Positions 1 to 8,432 of a stretch of 64,000 nucleotides of DNA are shown in pieces. Under the pieces are notes generated by a model. The model was not told the DNA's origin. It searched no databases and saw nothing but the letters and a program-made list of their open reading frames with translations. The stretch is from assembly GCA_963813555.1 (NCBI GenBank), contig CAWEZX010000010.1:124001-188000 (forward strand), given 5' to 3'. Both the position numbers and the translations under genes were made by a program. Origin of the DNA: Roseiarcus sp963813555. Its GTDB lineage: Bacteria; Pseudomonadota; Alphaproteobacteria; Rhizobiales; Beijerinckiaceae. The stretch's first letter is position 1. Every line of letters starts with the position of its first letter.

Positions 1-649
1 GAAGACGGCCGCGCTTTGCGGCGTGCATCCGACGACGGCTTTCCGCTGGCGTCACCGGTTTTTGGGCGCTCCCGCCGCGGACAAGCCGCAAAAGCTGAGC
101 GGAATCGTCGAAGCGGATGAAACCTTCATCCTTGAAATCTTTCAAGGGGCGGTGGTCCGATCTGCCTCGCAAGGCTCGCAAACGCGGCGGAACGGCCCGT
201 CATCCGGGCCCCTATCAGGACAACATTCCCGTGCTCGTCGCCCGCGACCGAAAGGGCGCAACTTTCGACGCCGTTCTGCCAAACGACGACAGCGCTTCGA
301 TCGCCGCCGTCCTGACCGGTGTCGTTACGTCCGCAAATCACTTGATCGGCGATGGCGGCAAACCGCTGGCCTCCTTCGCCCGCCAGGCCAACATCCCCTT
401 TCACGCCGTTCCTTCCCCGGGAAAGCCTGTCCCCGCGGCGCCCCACCTGCATATCAACAACGTCAACGCCTACCACAGCCGTCTCAAGCAATGGCTCAAT
501 CGCTTCAACGGCGTCGCCACCAAGAACCTGCCAAATTATCTCGGCTGGCGGCGCGCCCTCGAAGCCTGGGATCGACAAATCACGCCACAAAACTGGATCA
601 AGAGCGCCATCGGAATCGGCCCATACCAACAACTAACGCTATAAGAGCC
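1..649 (+). mobile_element. IS1595-family element, right-hand part (cut by window start)
   Basis: The sequence matches positions 52699-53347, where the same element is complete, so about 456 bp of its left end lie outside the window. The right terminal inverted repeat is at 627-649 and is the same 23-bp end seen in the complete copy. The target duplication cannot be checked because the left end is missing. The 45 bases after the element (650-694) can be read as a short open tail ending in TGA, possibly the end of an interrupted host gene, but that is speculative. The assignment rests on the encoded ISXO2-like transposase. Confidence 0.9.
2..644 (+). pseudogene. IS1595 (ISXO2-like) transposase, C-terminal part, frameshifted
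   Basis: This is the catalytic part of a DDE-type transposase. It opens in one frame (HPTTAFRWRHRFLG, then VEADETF, the first catalytic acidic residue of the ISXO2 domain) and continues one base off in the frame that reads FKGRWSDLPRKARKRGG and ends near HINNVNAYHSRLKQWL. The shift lies around positions 135-140 and is identical in the other copy at 52.8 kb. ISXO2-like transposases normally read ADETFxxxSxKG without interruption, so either the element is defective and moved in trans, or the shift is bypassed by the ribosome. The N-terminus is outside the window. Confidence 0.85.
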
Positions 650-1019
650 GACAATCTATTGAAGAAAATCAGAAATAGAGTTAAGCTTGCCTGATGAACA
701 GTCCTGCGCTTCCCGTTGGCCTCGACCGCGAGCTCCGTTTCCGGCGCTTCGAACGGCCTGAAGCGCCGAGAAAACTTTTTCCGCGTTTATCTAGCGTAAC
801 CCCTTGATAAGTCTCAATTCACACGAGGAAATCCAAGGAAATCCAACGGTCATAAACGGGGGTTTCTAAAGCGAAACGACGAGGGGCCAAGAAAATCCAA
901 ATCGACCGACCGGACCGAAGTCGCGGGCCCGCTGCCGAGCAGGAGCCAAACCTGAGCGCGGGCCGACAATTCTGAGCGTTGGCGTCCGTCGGAAGATCCC
1001 GTCCCGCTAGCCGCCGCTT
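650..1019. other. Intergenic, no gene seen
   Basis: The stretch between the IS1595 end and the IS1182 left end has no convincing reading frame on either strand. It includes a short direct repeat of GGAAATCCAA around 829-846. I see no RNA gene or clear promoter. Confidence 0.5.
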
Positions 1020-1023
1020 CTAG

Positions 1024-2655
1024 CAGCCTGTCGGACTGCGCTCATTTTGGCTGACGATCGCGTGGATTGTCGCGGTTTGGATGTGGGTGGTAGTCCGATC
1101 GAGCTTTTCGGTGGCTTCGACTGAGCCTTGGGGAGCCTTGACAAGCCTCGGCCTAGGGCTGGTCGGCGCGCCTCGTAGGCGTTCGGCCCCTCTCAGGCGG
1201 GGCTGAGCGAGAACATTCGCTTCAAATTCCAAGCCATGGTCACGAGAGTCCACTCGCCGCGCACTTTTTCGAGCCCACGCAGGGAAAATTGACGGAATCC
1301 GAGCACGGATTTGATGATGCCGAACACGGGTTCCGGCGTCTGTTTGCGCAAGGCGTAGAGCGCGCGGCCTTCCGGCGTCTTCAGTTTATGGGCCATCGCC
1401 TGGACCGGCGTCGGTTGTTCCGGGGCTGCCGGCGTCGGCGCGAAGCGCACGCTCAGCGGCGGATGATGCGGCTGGCGGCCCATCGCAATCACCGGCTCGA
1501 CGCCCGCCCTTGCACAGGCGTCCACATTGCCCGCGCTGAAATAGCCGGCGTCCGCCAGCAGATGTTCGACCTTCCCCAAATTCTCGGGCAACGCGCCGAT
1601 CTTCTCCAGTATGGGCTCGACTTGGCCCTTGTCGTTGGGCGTCTGGACCACGTCGATCGCCACCACCAGCAGGCTGCCCGTCGCCACCGCCGCTTGCGCG
1701 TTGTAGCTTTGTTCGAAACCACCGCCGGCCGCCGGCATGATGCGGGAGTCCTCGTCGGTCAGATTGACCTGATCGCTCGGTCGCGGTCCTTCGGCCGCAG
1801 GTTGCGGCGGCTTGCCGCCCGGCTTCTTTCCCGTCGCCGCGGCCTTGGCCTCGCGCGCCGCCATTTTGGCCTCGTGCTCCGCCATCTCGCGCGCATGACG
1901 CTCCTTGGCCCGAGCCTCGATCTTCGCCCGCGCTTCGGCGATCTTACGAAGACGCTCCTCGCGCCGCGCCAGTTCGTCCGGTATCGACATGCCGTCGGGA
2001 ACGTCGGCCGCGTCAGCCGCTTCGGCTTTGGTCATCAGATCGGCGACCTCGGCCTTCAATTGCGCCTCGATCTTGCCTGCGTGTTCATGGGAAAGCGCGC
2101 TGTGCCGGCTTGCGTTGGCATGGATCTTCGTCCCGTCCAGGCCGATCGTCCCCATCTCCAGCACCCCCATCTCGCGGGCGAGTTGAAGAACGTCCACGAA
2201 CAGCTTCTCGATCTCTTTCAAGAAGCGCCGCCGAAACGTCGCGATCGTGTCGTGGTCGGGATGATCGTTCGCGGCGATGAAACGAAACGCCACCAAGTCG
2301 TAGGTCGCCCGCTCCAGCTTGCGGCTGGAGAACACCCCCGTCGCATAGCCGTAAACCAGAAGCCCCAACACCATCCTGGGATGATACGAAGCCGAACCCG
2401 AGCCCCGATAGTCCCGGCTCATCCTGCCGAGATCCAGACCGTCGACCACTTCGACAATGAACCGAGCCAGATGTTTCTCCGGCAGCCACTCGTCAACCGA
2501 AGGCGGAAGCAGATATCCCGTCTCTCGGTCGATCGTACGAAAATTGTCCATCTGACCCGGTTCGTGGCGCAAGGAGAATCAACGCCGTCATTGTACCTCG
2601 CCAAACACCGCAGGTCCTTCCGAACCCACGTCGTTCATTTAAGTCCGACAGGCTG
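1024..2655 (-). mobile_element. IS1182-family insertion sequence, complete
   Basis: The element is 1632 bp, with terminal inverted repeats CAGCCTGTCGGACT at 1024-1037 and 2642-2655. It is flanked on both sides by CTAG (1020-1023 and 2656-2659), which fits a 4-bp palindromic target duplication. It carries a single intact transposase gene and appears functional. The right-hand CTAG contains the stop codon of the adjacent DUF5996 gene, so the element landed exactly at the end of that gene without removing coding sequence. Confidence 0.9.
1193..2572 (-). CDS. IS1182-family transposase
   Basis: This 459-residue DDE transposase is complete. The N-terminal DUF772-type region begins MDNFRTIDRETGYLLPPSVDEW and contains HPRMVLGLLVYGYATGVFSS and the DHDTIATFRRRF block. 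It is followed by GLDGTKIHANAS (first catalytic Asp), a charged Ala/Lys/Glu-rich linker of about 90 residues, the VNLTDEDSRIM block, and the LADAGYFS block with the second catalytic Asp. The C-terminal YALRKQTPEPVFGIIKSVLGFRQFSLRG block is typical of the family. The start is either at 2572 or at the internal Met eight codons later that begins the conserved block. No frameshift is present, unlike most other transposases here. Confidence 0.93.
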   Translation of the reverse strand: MRHEPGQMDNFRTIDRETGYLLPPSVDEWLPEKHLARFIVEVVDGLDLGRMSRDYRGSGSASYHPRMVLGLLVYGYATGVFSSRKLERATYDLVAFRFIAANDHPDHDTIATFRRRFLKEIEKLFVDVLQLAREMGVLEMGTIGLDGTKIHANASRHSALSHEHAGKIEAQLKAEVADLMTKAEAADAADVPDGMSIPDELARREERLRKIAEARAKIEARAKERHAREMAEHEAKMAAREAKAAATGKKPGGKPPQPAAEGPRPSDQVNLTDEDSRIMPAAGGGFEQSYNAQAAVATGSLLVVAIDVVQTPNDKGQVEPILEKIGALPENLGKVEHLLADAGYFSAGNVDACARAGVEPVIAMGRQPHHPPLSVRFAPTPAAPEQPTPVQAMAHKLKTPEGRALYALRKQTPEPVFGIIKSVLGFRQFSLRGLEKVRGEWTLVTMAWNLKRMFSLSPA

Positions 2656-3098
2656 CTAGATCGGGCGGACCCGTCCCGGAACGCCAAGCGCGCATTCGAG
2701 AGCGGCGCGGTCCCAGCCTCCGGCGTCGGCTGCGACCGCATAGGTCGCCGACAGGAAGTCGAGCAACAGGGCGTCCGGGTCTCGTGATTGCGCAACCGTG
2801 TCATACGGCAGGATGAACTCTCCCAGCGTCGTATCGAAAGCGGCGCCTGGCGGCGCTGGCCGGTCGCGAAAGCCGGCCGGTTCAGGATAGGCGTAGGAAT
2901 AGAAGGCCGCGCGCGGAAAGGCCTCGGCGCCCGGCCAGAAACCGGCGCTGCTCACTTCGTGCGAATAGGCTTCGCGCGCCACGTCATCGGGCAGTCCGGG
3001 CACACCGCCCGGATGGGGCGGGGCGCGGCGGCCGGAGAACCGCGTCACCGCGAGATCGAAGCTGCCCCAGAAGAAGTGGGCCGGGCTCGCCTTGCCTA

Positions 3099-4229
3099 AG
3101 CAGATTCCGTTTGGCTAACCAACGGATAGGTTTTTTGCGGTTGGCTGCCTGCGCCAATTCGCAAGGTGTATGACATGGCGGGAAAGTCTCCGGTTACGGC
3201 GAGCGATGAACAACGCGCCGGCCTCTTGGCTCTTGCCGGTTCACGCGATCGCGGCGAGGCGGACCGCGCCCGCGCCGTGCTTTTGACGCTGGCTGGTTGG
3301 ACCAGCCCCAAGATCGCGGCGGCGTTTGGCGTGCGCGAAGATACGGTTCGGCTGTGGCGCAGCGACTTCGCCGCCGGCGGGATCGCAGCGCTGAAGGCCA
3401 GCATCGCGCCGGGCCCGCCTCCGGTGAAGAGTGAAGCCGCCATGCGCGTTGCCACCCCCTTGCTGGAAGAACCTGTGGCCGACCGGCGCAACTGGACAAT
3501 CCCCCGCCTTCGCGCCGAGATCGAAGCGCGCGAGGGCGTGCGCATCAGCCGTTCGCAACTGTCCAAGGCGTTGCGAAAAAAAAGTTCCGCTGGCGGCGGC
3601 CCCGGCACACGCTGAAGGGCCGTCAGAGGGAAAGCGAAGTGGAACGGGTGGGCCTGCGCCTGCAACTGCGCAAACAGCAGGCCGAAGCCGGCGACATCGT
3701 TCTTCTCTACGGCGATGAGAGCGAGGCGCTGACCCATCCTTATCTCGCCCGCGCCTGGGCGAAGTCGGGAGCGGACTTGCGTGTGCCGGCGCCGGGGCAG
3801 GCCAAGAAGGTCGCGATACTGGGGTCGCTCGATCCCCTCACGCGCCAACTCATCGTCCATACCAGCCCGACCAAGCGCAGCAGCGATTTCATCGCTCATC
3901 TGGAGCAACTCGACCGTCTCTTTGGGCCGCAGCCCGGGCGGCAGGCCAAGCCGGTCGTGCTGGTCGAGGACAATGGTCCGATCCACACCAGCAAACGCTC
4001 GCTCGCCGCCCTCACCGCCCGCGCACACTGGCTCACCGTCGAATGGCTGCCGAAATACGCCCCCGAACTCAACGACATCGAGCCGGTCTGGCGCGATCTC
4101 AAAGCCCATCACCTCGCCCACCAGACCTTCACCGACGCCGCCGCGCTCGACCAGGCCATCCATCACGCTGTCATTGATCTCAACCGCGAGCGCATCCCCA
4201 ATCCGTTGGCCATGCCACGAATCTCTGCT
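3099..4229 (+). mobile_element. IS630-family insertion sequence, copy A (complete)
   Basis: The element is 1131 bp and is flanked by the TA target (3097-3098 and 4230-4231), as expected for IS630/Tc1-mariner elements. The ends are imperfect inverted repeats starting AGCAGA and sharing an internal CCAACGGAT block. It lies inside a DUF5996 gene. Near-identical full-length copies are at 37247-38377 (opposite orientation) and, about 3% diverged by eye, at 41883-43013. An internally deleted copy is at 21046-21752. Confidence 0.93.
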
Positions 4230-4232
4230 TAG
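3166..4232 (+). CDS. IS630-family transposase (two frames joined by -1 frameshift)
   Basis: The first frame (3166-3615, about 149 residues) carries the helix-turn-helix region with GWTSPKIAAAFGVREDTVRLW and a second winged-helix segment. The second frame (3639-4232) carries the DDE domain: YGDESE, VLVEDNGPIHTS and NDIEPVWRDLK supply the three acidic residues. They overlap at a run of eight A at about 3577-3584. A -1 slip there yields LRKKKFRWRRPRHTLKG and joins the frames, a known expression mode for IS630 transposases. The stop codon is TAG, of which TA is the target duplication and G is host sequence, so the element does not encode its own complete stop. Confidence 0.9.
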
Positions 4233-4914
4233 GAAGCCGCTGCGGAAGAGCCTGAAGATACGATCCGCCTGCACGAGCGCCCGCCAGAAGCGATGGGCGG
4301 CGGCCGCGTCATAGGCGGCGTGCGTTCGGTCTTCTGAAAAGCGGATCGGGTTTGGAACTTCGTTCGGCGTCTCCGTGATTGCGACCGCAACGCCCATGCT
4401 GTCAAGGAGGTCGAGCGCCGCGGAAAAGAAATCGGCGACGGACTGCGGCCGAAGCGCGAGCGATCGCTCGGCGCCTCGACTGGTTCGTACGTTGAGCCGA
4501 TGGGCGACAAAATCGAACTCGATCTCGAAGATCTCGACCCCGATCGGGATCGGCGATGTGCCGAGTCCTCGGGCGGTGACATAAAGCGGGGTCTGCCAGC
4601 TATGATTAAGCCAGGGGGTCAGCGTCAGCCGGATCTTGCCGACGATCTGGGTCCAGAGATGCAAGGTCGCGAGCGTTTCCCTCCAGTCTGAATAGGAGAG
4701 ATCGGGCCAGATCGGCTCAACGTCGTCCATGGGGTTCATCATTGTCCTTTCCGGGGGTCGCCGGCGCCGTAGCAGCTTGGTCCCGCTCGACGGGGCGGCC
4801 CAGGAAGTTCGCGCAGGGGCGAACTTGTCGCGACATTCCGCGTCATTAAAAGTTTCGTCTGTCGCTCCTACATCATCATGGAGTTGCTGCGCGACGGAGA
4901 TTAGGAATCACGCG

Positions 4915-5175
4915 ATGTTAATCAAAACGATCATTGTCGGCGCCCTGGTTGGGGCGCTTTCCTGCCTGGCGCAGCAAGCGAGCGCCCAGGATTCTCGACC
5001 CGTCCACGGGGGCGGTTGGCCAATTCAGAACGGGGTCAAACACCAGCCGACCCGGGGCGCGGTGGGAGGGGAATTCTCGCCGGGCCAGGCGCAGGAGACC
5101 GATAAATTATACGATGAACTGATGTCGAACAGCTTCAGCGCCACGCACCATACTGGCAACGCACGCATGCGCTGA
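4915..5175 (+). CDS. Small exported protein of unknown function
   Basis: This 86-residue reading frame begins MLIKTIIVGALVGALSCLAQ, a typical cleavable signal peptide with an Ala-Gln-Ala-type cleavage region near residue 24. The mature part is short, polar and Gly/His-rich (PVHGGGWPIQNGVKHQPTRG). A purine-rich stretch (GACGGAGATTAGG) precedes the ATG. It is divergent from the DUF5996 gene and has no obvious partner. I do not recognise the family. A longer frame extends upstream, but the signal peptide and ribosome binding site favour 4915. Confidence 0.6.
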   Translation: MLIKTIIVGALVGALSCLAQQASAQDSRPVHGGGWPIQNGVKHQPTRGAVGGEFSPGQAQETDKLYDELMSNSFSATHHTGNARMR

Positions 5176-5272
5176 TGCAGCCCGTTTTGATGGACGGCTT
5201 CCAGACCGTGCTCCGGTCGACCTTCAACTCATATACATTTCGCCACGCCGTCCAAGGCGTTTATCGCGCCGT

Positions 5273-6046
5273 TTATGTCCTCGGCAGGTCGACCCCGGAA
5301 ATCTCCTGGCAGATGGCGATGAGCCTGTCTTGCAAGGCGACATCCTTGGCTTCCGGGTTCGGCTCGCGCCGCTTCAAATGATAGAAATAGCCGCCGCTGG
5401 TCCGCGCGGCGGCCTCGTCGCTGGTCGCGAGCCAAGCTTGCGTGAGATGCGCTTGGTCGATGTCGTCGGGCGCGCCCGCGCCGCCCATCTTCGTCGGCAC
5501 CCAGCCAGGCGTCAGCGCGTTCGACAGCACGTTGGGCCACAGGCGCGCGACGGCGAACGCCAACATGACGTCGTGCAGCTTGCTCTCGCCGTAAGCGGTC
5601 GATCCGTCCCATGGCCGCTTACGCCACAGGATATCGTCGAGATTTGCGTCGGCGCGGTCGTGCATGCCCGAGCTCAGATAGACAAGGCGCTTCGGCCGTT
5701 CGATCATTGCTGTCAGGATATAGGGCGCGAGCGTGTTGATGGCGAAGACATGCGGCAAGCCGTCGCTCGTCGTGCGATGGTCCTCGCGATAGCCGACGGC
5801 GGCGTTGTGAATGATTGCGTCGAATGAGCCGAGCGCGTTGACTTGACCGGCCAGGTCCTTGGTAGCGGCGATGCTCGCGAGGTCGCCGACGACGGCGGCT
5901 TCGGCCTTGGGCATGGCCTTCTTGGCGTCCGCCGCCCGCGCGTCGTTGCGCGCATGCAACACGATCTTATGTCCCTGATCGGCGAGAAACTGGCCGACCA
6001 TCAATCCGAGACCGTCGGACGAACCGGTGATGAAGACGCGCGCCAC
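5273..6046 (-). CDS. SDR family NAD(P)-dependent oxidoreductase
   Basis: This 257-residue classical short-chain dehydrogenase has the glycine-rich cofactor motif TGSSDGLG at residues 7-14, an NAA motif in IIHNAAVG, the catalytic serine region in LVYLSSGMHD and the active-site pair YGESK (Tyr-x3-Lys). The substrate cannot be told from sequence. The C-terminal part (SGGYFYHLKRREPNPEAKD) resembles light-dependent protochlorophyllide reductase-like or WW-domain oxidoreductase-like SDRs of bacteria. The gene is monocistronic, divergent from the M29 peptidase gene at 6222, with about 175 bp between them for both promoters. Confidence 0.85.
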   Translation of the reverse strand: MARVFITGSSDGLGLMVGQFLADQGHKIVLHARNDARAADAKKAMPKAEAAVVGDLASIAATKDLAGQVNALGSFDAIIHNAAVGYREDHRTTSDGLPHVFAINTLAPYILTAMIERPKRLVYLSSGMHDRADANLDDILWRKRPWDGSTAYGESKLHDVMLAFAVARLWPNVLSNALTPGWVPTKMGGAGAPDDIDQAHLTQAWLATSDEAAARTSGGYFYHLKRREPNPEAKDVALQDRLIAICQEISGVDLPRT

Positions 6047-6221
6047 GCTGTTCTCCTGATGTTGCGTTTAGCCAGTGATATAGGTCGCGGCGCGTCGAAC
6101 CGCTTGTCGGGCGTGAAGCCCAGATCGAGCGCGTCGAGTTCGGCGGCTTCTCGCTGCCTCGGCCTCGGCCTATAATCGTTGGCATATCGTCCCAAAGGCT
6201 GACATTTCCTCGGAGCCGGCA

Positions 6222-7475
6222 ATGACCACCCATCAGCGCAATTTCCCCTCGATCGATCCGACTAAGCTCGAGCGGCTGGCCGAGACAGCGGTCAAGGTGG
6301 GCTTGCGGCTTCAACCGGGGCAGGACCTGTTCCTGACCGCGCCCGTCGCGGCGCTGCCTCTGGCGCGGCAAATCGTGGCTGAGGCCTACAAGGCCGGCGC
6401 GGGCCTGGTGACGCCGATCCTCTCCGACGAAGAGATTACTCTCTCCCGATACCGATTCGCTCCTGACGCAAGCTTCGACCGTGCGCCGGGCTGGCTCTAT
6501 GAAGGCGTCGGAAAAGCTTTCGCCGCCAATACCGTGCGGCTCGCCATTGTCGGTGACGATCCGATGCTGCTTTCGCAGGAAGACCCCGCCAAAGTCGCCC
6601 GCGCCAACAAAGCCAATTCGATCGCCTACCAGCCGGCGCTTGAGAAGATCGCGGGCTTCGACATCAACTGGAACATCGTCGCCTATCCGACCGCTTCGTG
6701 GGCGAAGCGCGTCTTTCCGGGAGACGAGGACGAGGTCGCCGTCGGCAGGCTGGCGGAGGCGATCTTCTCTGCTTCGCGGGTTGACAACCAGGATCCGGTT
6801 GCGGCCTGGAATGCGCATAACGCCGCCTTGAGCCAACGCACGGCATGGCTGAACGCCAAAAAATTTCACGCTCTCCATTATACCGGGCCGGGGACGGATC
6901 TCACCATCGGGCTCGCCGACGGTCATGACTGGCAGGGCGGCGCGGCGACGGCGAAGAACGGCATCACCTGCAACCCGAACATTCCGACCGAAGAGGTCTT
7001 CACCACGCCCCATGCGCGCCGGGTCGACGGCCATGTCGCCAGCACCAAGCCGCTCTCGTATCAGGGCACGCTGATCGACGGCATTGCGGTCCGCTTTGAA
7101 GGCGGACGCATTGTCGAAGCCAAGGCTCAGCGCGGCGAGGACGTCTTGAACAAAGTGCTCGACAGCGACGAAGGCGCGCGTCGCCTTGGCGAGGTCGCGC
7201 TGGTGTCGCACTCATCGCCGATCTCGAAGAGCGGGCTCTTGTTCTTCAACACCCTGTTCGACGAGAACGCCGCCTCCCACATCGCGCTGGGGCAATGCTA
7301 TGCGAAGTGTTTCGTCGACGGCGCGAAGCTCAGCCCCGATGAGATCGCCGCGCGGGGCGGCAACAAGAGCATCATCCATATCGACTGGATGATCGGATCG
7401 GACAACATCGACATTGACGGCCTCGACACGAGCGGCGCCCGCACGCCGGTGTTCCGCAAGGGCGAATGGGCGTGA
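6222..7475 (+). CDS. Aminopeptidase, M29 family
   Basis: This 417-residue protein matches the thermophilic-aminopeptidase family M29, cytosolic dimeric metalloexopeptidases that remove N-terminal residues using a two-metal centre. Family blocks are visible in order: the N-terminal KLERLAETAVKVGLRLQPGQ, the central HYTGPGTDLTIGLADGHDW, NIPTEEVFTTPHARRVDG, GEVALVSHSSPIS, LFFNTLFDENAASHIALGQ and IHIDWMIGS. The metal ligands are expected among the Glu, His and Asp residues of the last blocks. The length is normal. ATG at 6222 follows a CGGAG purine stretch. No frameshift is seen. Confidence 0.92.
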   Translation: MTTHQRNFPSIDPTKLERLAETAVKVGLRLQPGQDLFLTAPVAALPLARQIVAEAYKAGAGLVTPILSDEEITLSRYRFAPDASFDRAPGWLYEGVGKAFAANTVRLAIVGDDPMLLSQEDPAKVARANKANSIAYQPALEKIAGFDINWNIVAYPTASWAKRVFPGDEDEVAVGRLAEAIFSASRVDNQDPVAAWNAHNAALSQRTAWLNAKKFHALHYTGPGTDLTIGLADGHDWQGGAATAKNGITCNPNIPTEEVFTTPHARRVDGHVASTKPLSYQGTLIDGIAVRFEGGRIVEAKAQRGEDVLNKVLDSDEGARRLGEVALVSHSSPISKSGLLFFNTLFDENAASHIALGQCYAKCFVDGAKLSPDEIAARGGNKSIIHIDWMIGSDNIDIDGLDTSGARTPVFRKGEWA

Positions 7476-7587
7476 CCGTTGGTCGGAGGCTCCAGCGAGT
7501 TCAGGCTTGGCGCCTCGCTCCTTTAGGCCCGCTGTTCAAGTTCGCCAAACCCCGCTACGACTACGGCTTGCGATGAGGAAACGTCCC

Positions 7588-8229
7588 ATGAAACGACTTG
7601 CATTCGTCGTGGCCGCCGCGCTCGCGATGGTCGGGCAGCCGGCGCGGGCAGATGAGGCCGCCACGAACTTCGTGAAGCTGTTCAGCGATGTCTGCATGGC
7701 CAAGTTCGGCCATCTCACGACGGTTTGGGATTGGGCGGAGGACCAGAATTTGCTGCCGATCACCAATCCCCAGGCGCTCGCGGTCTTTGCAGGCAAGCCG
7801 AACCGTGACGGCAAGATGGTCTCGTTCGCCGGCGGCGGCGTGCCCGGTTCCGGCAAGGCCTGGGCGGTGCCCGATCCCGCTGGGCGGTTCGTGCTGGCGA
7901 CGCGGCTCGATCCGGAATCCTGTGTCGCGTGGGCGCAGAAAGCTGACCCGGGCGAGGTCGACGCAGCCTATGCAAAGCTGGTGGCGCAGGCCGAGGGTCC
8001 CGGCATCGAAGTGAAGCTAGCCGATGACAGGACCGTCAACATCCCCGATGGCGCGGTGCATATTCGCGTGTACCACGTGTGGTCGGGATCGGCGTTGAAC
8101 AGCTATGCGCTCGTCGTGGCGACGGTCAGCCGGTCGGGCGGCCCGTTCCAGGCAATGTTGGAGACGCAGCGGCTTGTCGAGCGCGACGACGCGATCAATC
8201 CGATGGTGCCGTTGGAGCCGCCGGGCTAG
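7588..8229 (+). CDS. Exported hypothetical protein
   Basis: This 213-residue protein has a clear signal peptide (MKRLAFVVAAALAMVGQPARA, cleavage near residue 21). The mature part starts DEAATNFVKLFSDVCMAKFG and has two cysteines that could form a disulfide (DVCMAKF and ESCVAWA). I chose ATG 7588 rather than the in-frame ATG at 7573 because GAGGAA sits about eight bases before 7588. The gene lies about 110 bp after the M29 gene and 200 bp before a PQQ sugar dehydrogenase. The family is not recognised. Periplasmic location fits the neighbours but no functional link is proven. Confidence 0.7.
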   Translation: MKRLAFVVAAALAMVGQPARADEAATNFVKLFSDVCMAKFGHLTTVWDWAEDQNLLPITNPQALAVFAGKPNRDGKMVSFAGGGVPGSGKAWAVPDPAGRFVLATRLDPESCVAWAQKADPGEVDAAYAKLVAQAEGPGIEVKLADDRTVNIPDGAVHIRVYHVWSGSALNSYALVVATVSRSGGPFQAMLETQRLVERDDAINPMVPLEPPG

Positions 8230-8432
8230 GGACGAAGCCTCATTTTCTCGCTTCGGGCAAGGACCGCTGTGCGCTTGGGGAAAGGGTCGGCGTACGCTTC
8301 GGGAAAAGATCACGTTGTCAGATATGTTGGGCGCGCGTAAGGTCTATCGCTCTGCCACGGCGCCTCGCCGATGCGCGAGGCTGAAATAGGTCACGGCGGT
8401 AATCCGTCAGTGAAAACTACAGGGAGGAAAAT

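Larger units (their letters stand above)
2656..4742 (-). pseudogene. DUF5996 family protein, interrupted by IS630
   Basis: Two halves of one gene flank an IS630 element. The N-terminal half (4742 down to 4231) reads from MDDVEPIWPDLSYSDWRETL through TLHLWTQIVGKIRL to FRLFRSGFL. The C-terminal half (3096 down to 2656) reads GKASPAHFFWGSFDLAVTRF through LGEFILPYDTV to the stop. Removing the element and one copy of its TA duplication joins FRLFRSGFL to GKASPAHFFWGS in frame with nothing lost. The protein would be about 320 residues, normal for the family. DUF5996 has no established function. The stop codon lies in the CTAG target of the neighbouring IS1182, so the gene has been hit twice. Confidence 0.9.

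Noticed and set aside
5967..7211. 414-codon reverse-strand frame over the M29 aminopeptidase
   Set aside because: Antisense to a well-supported gene, Arg/Gly-rich and without motifs.
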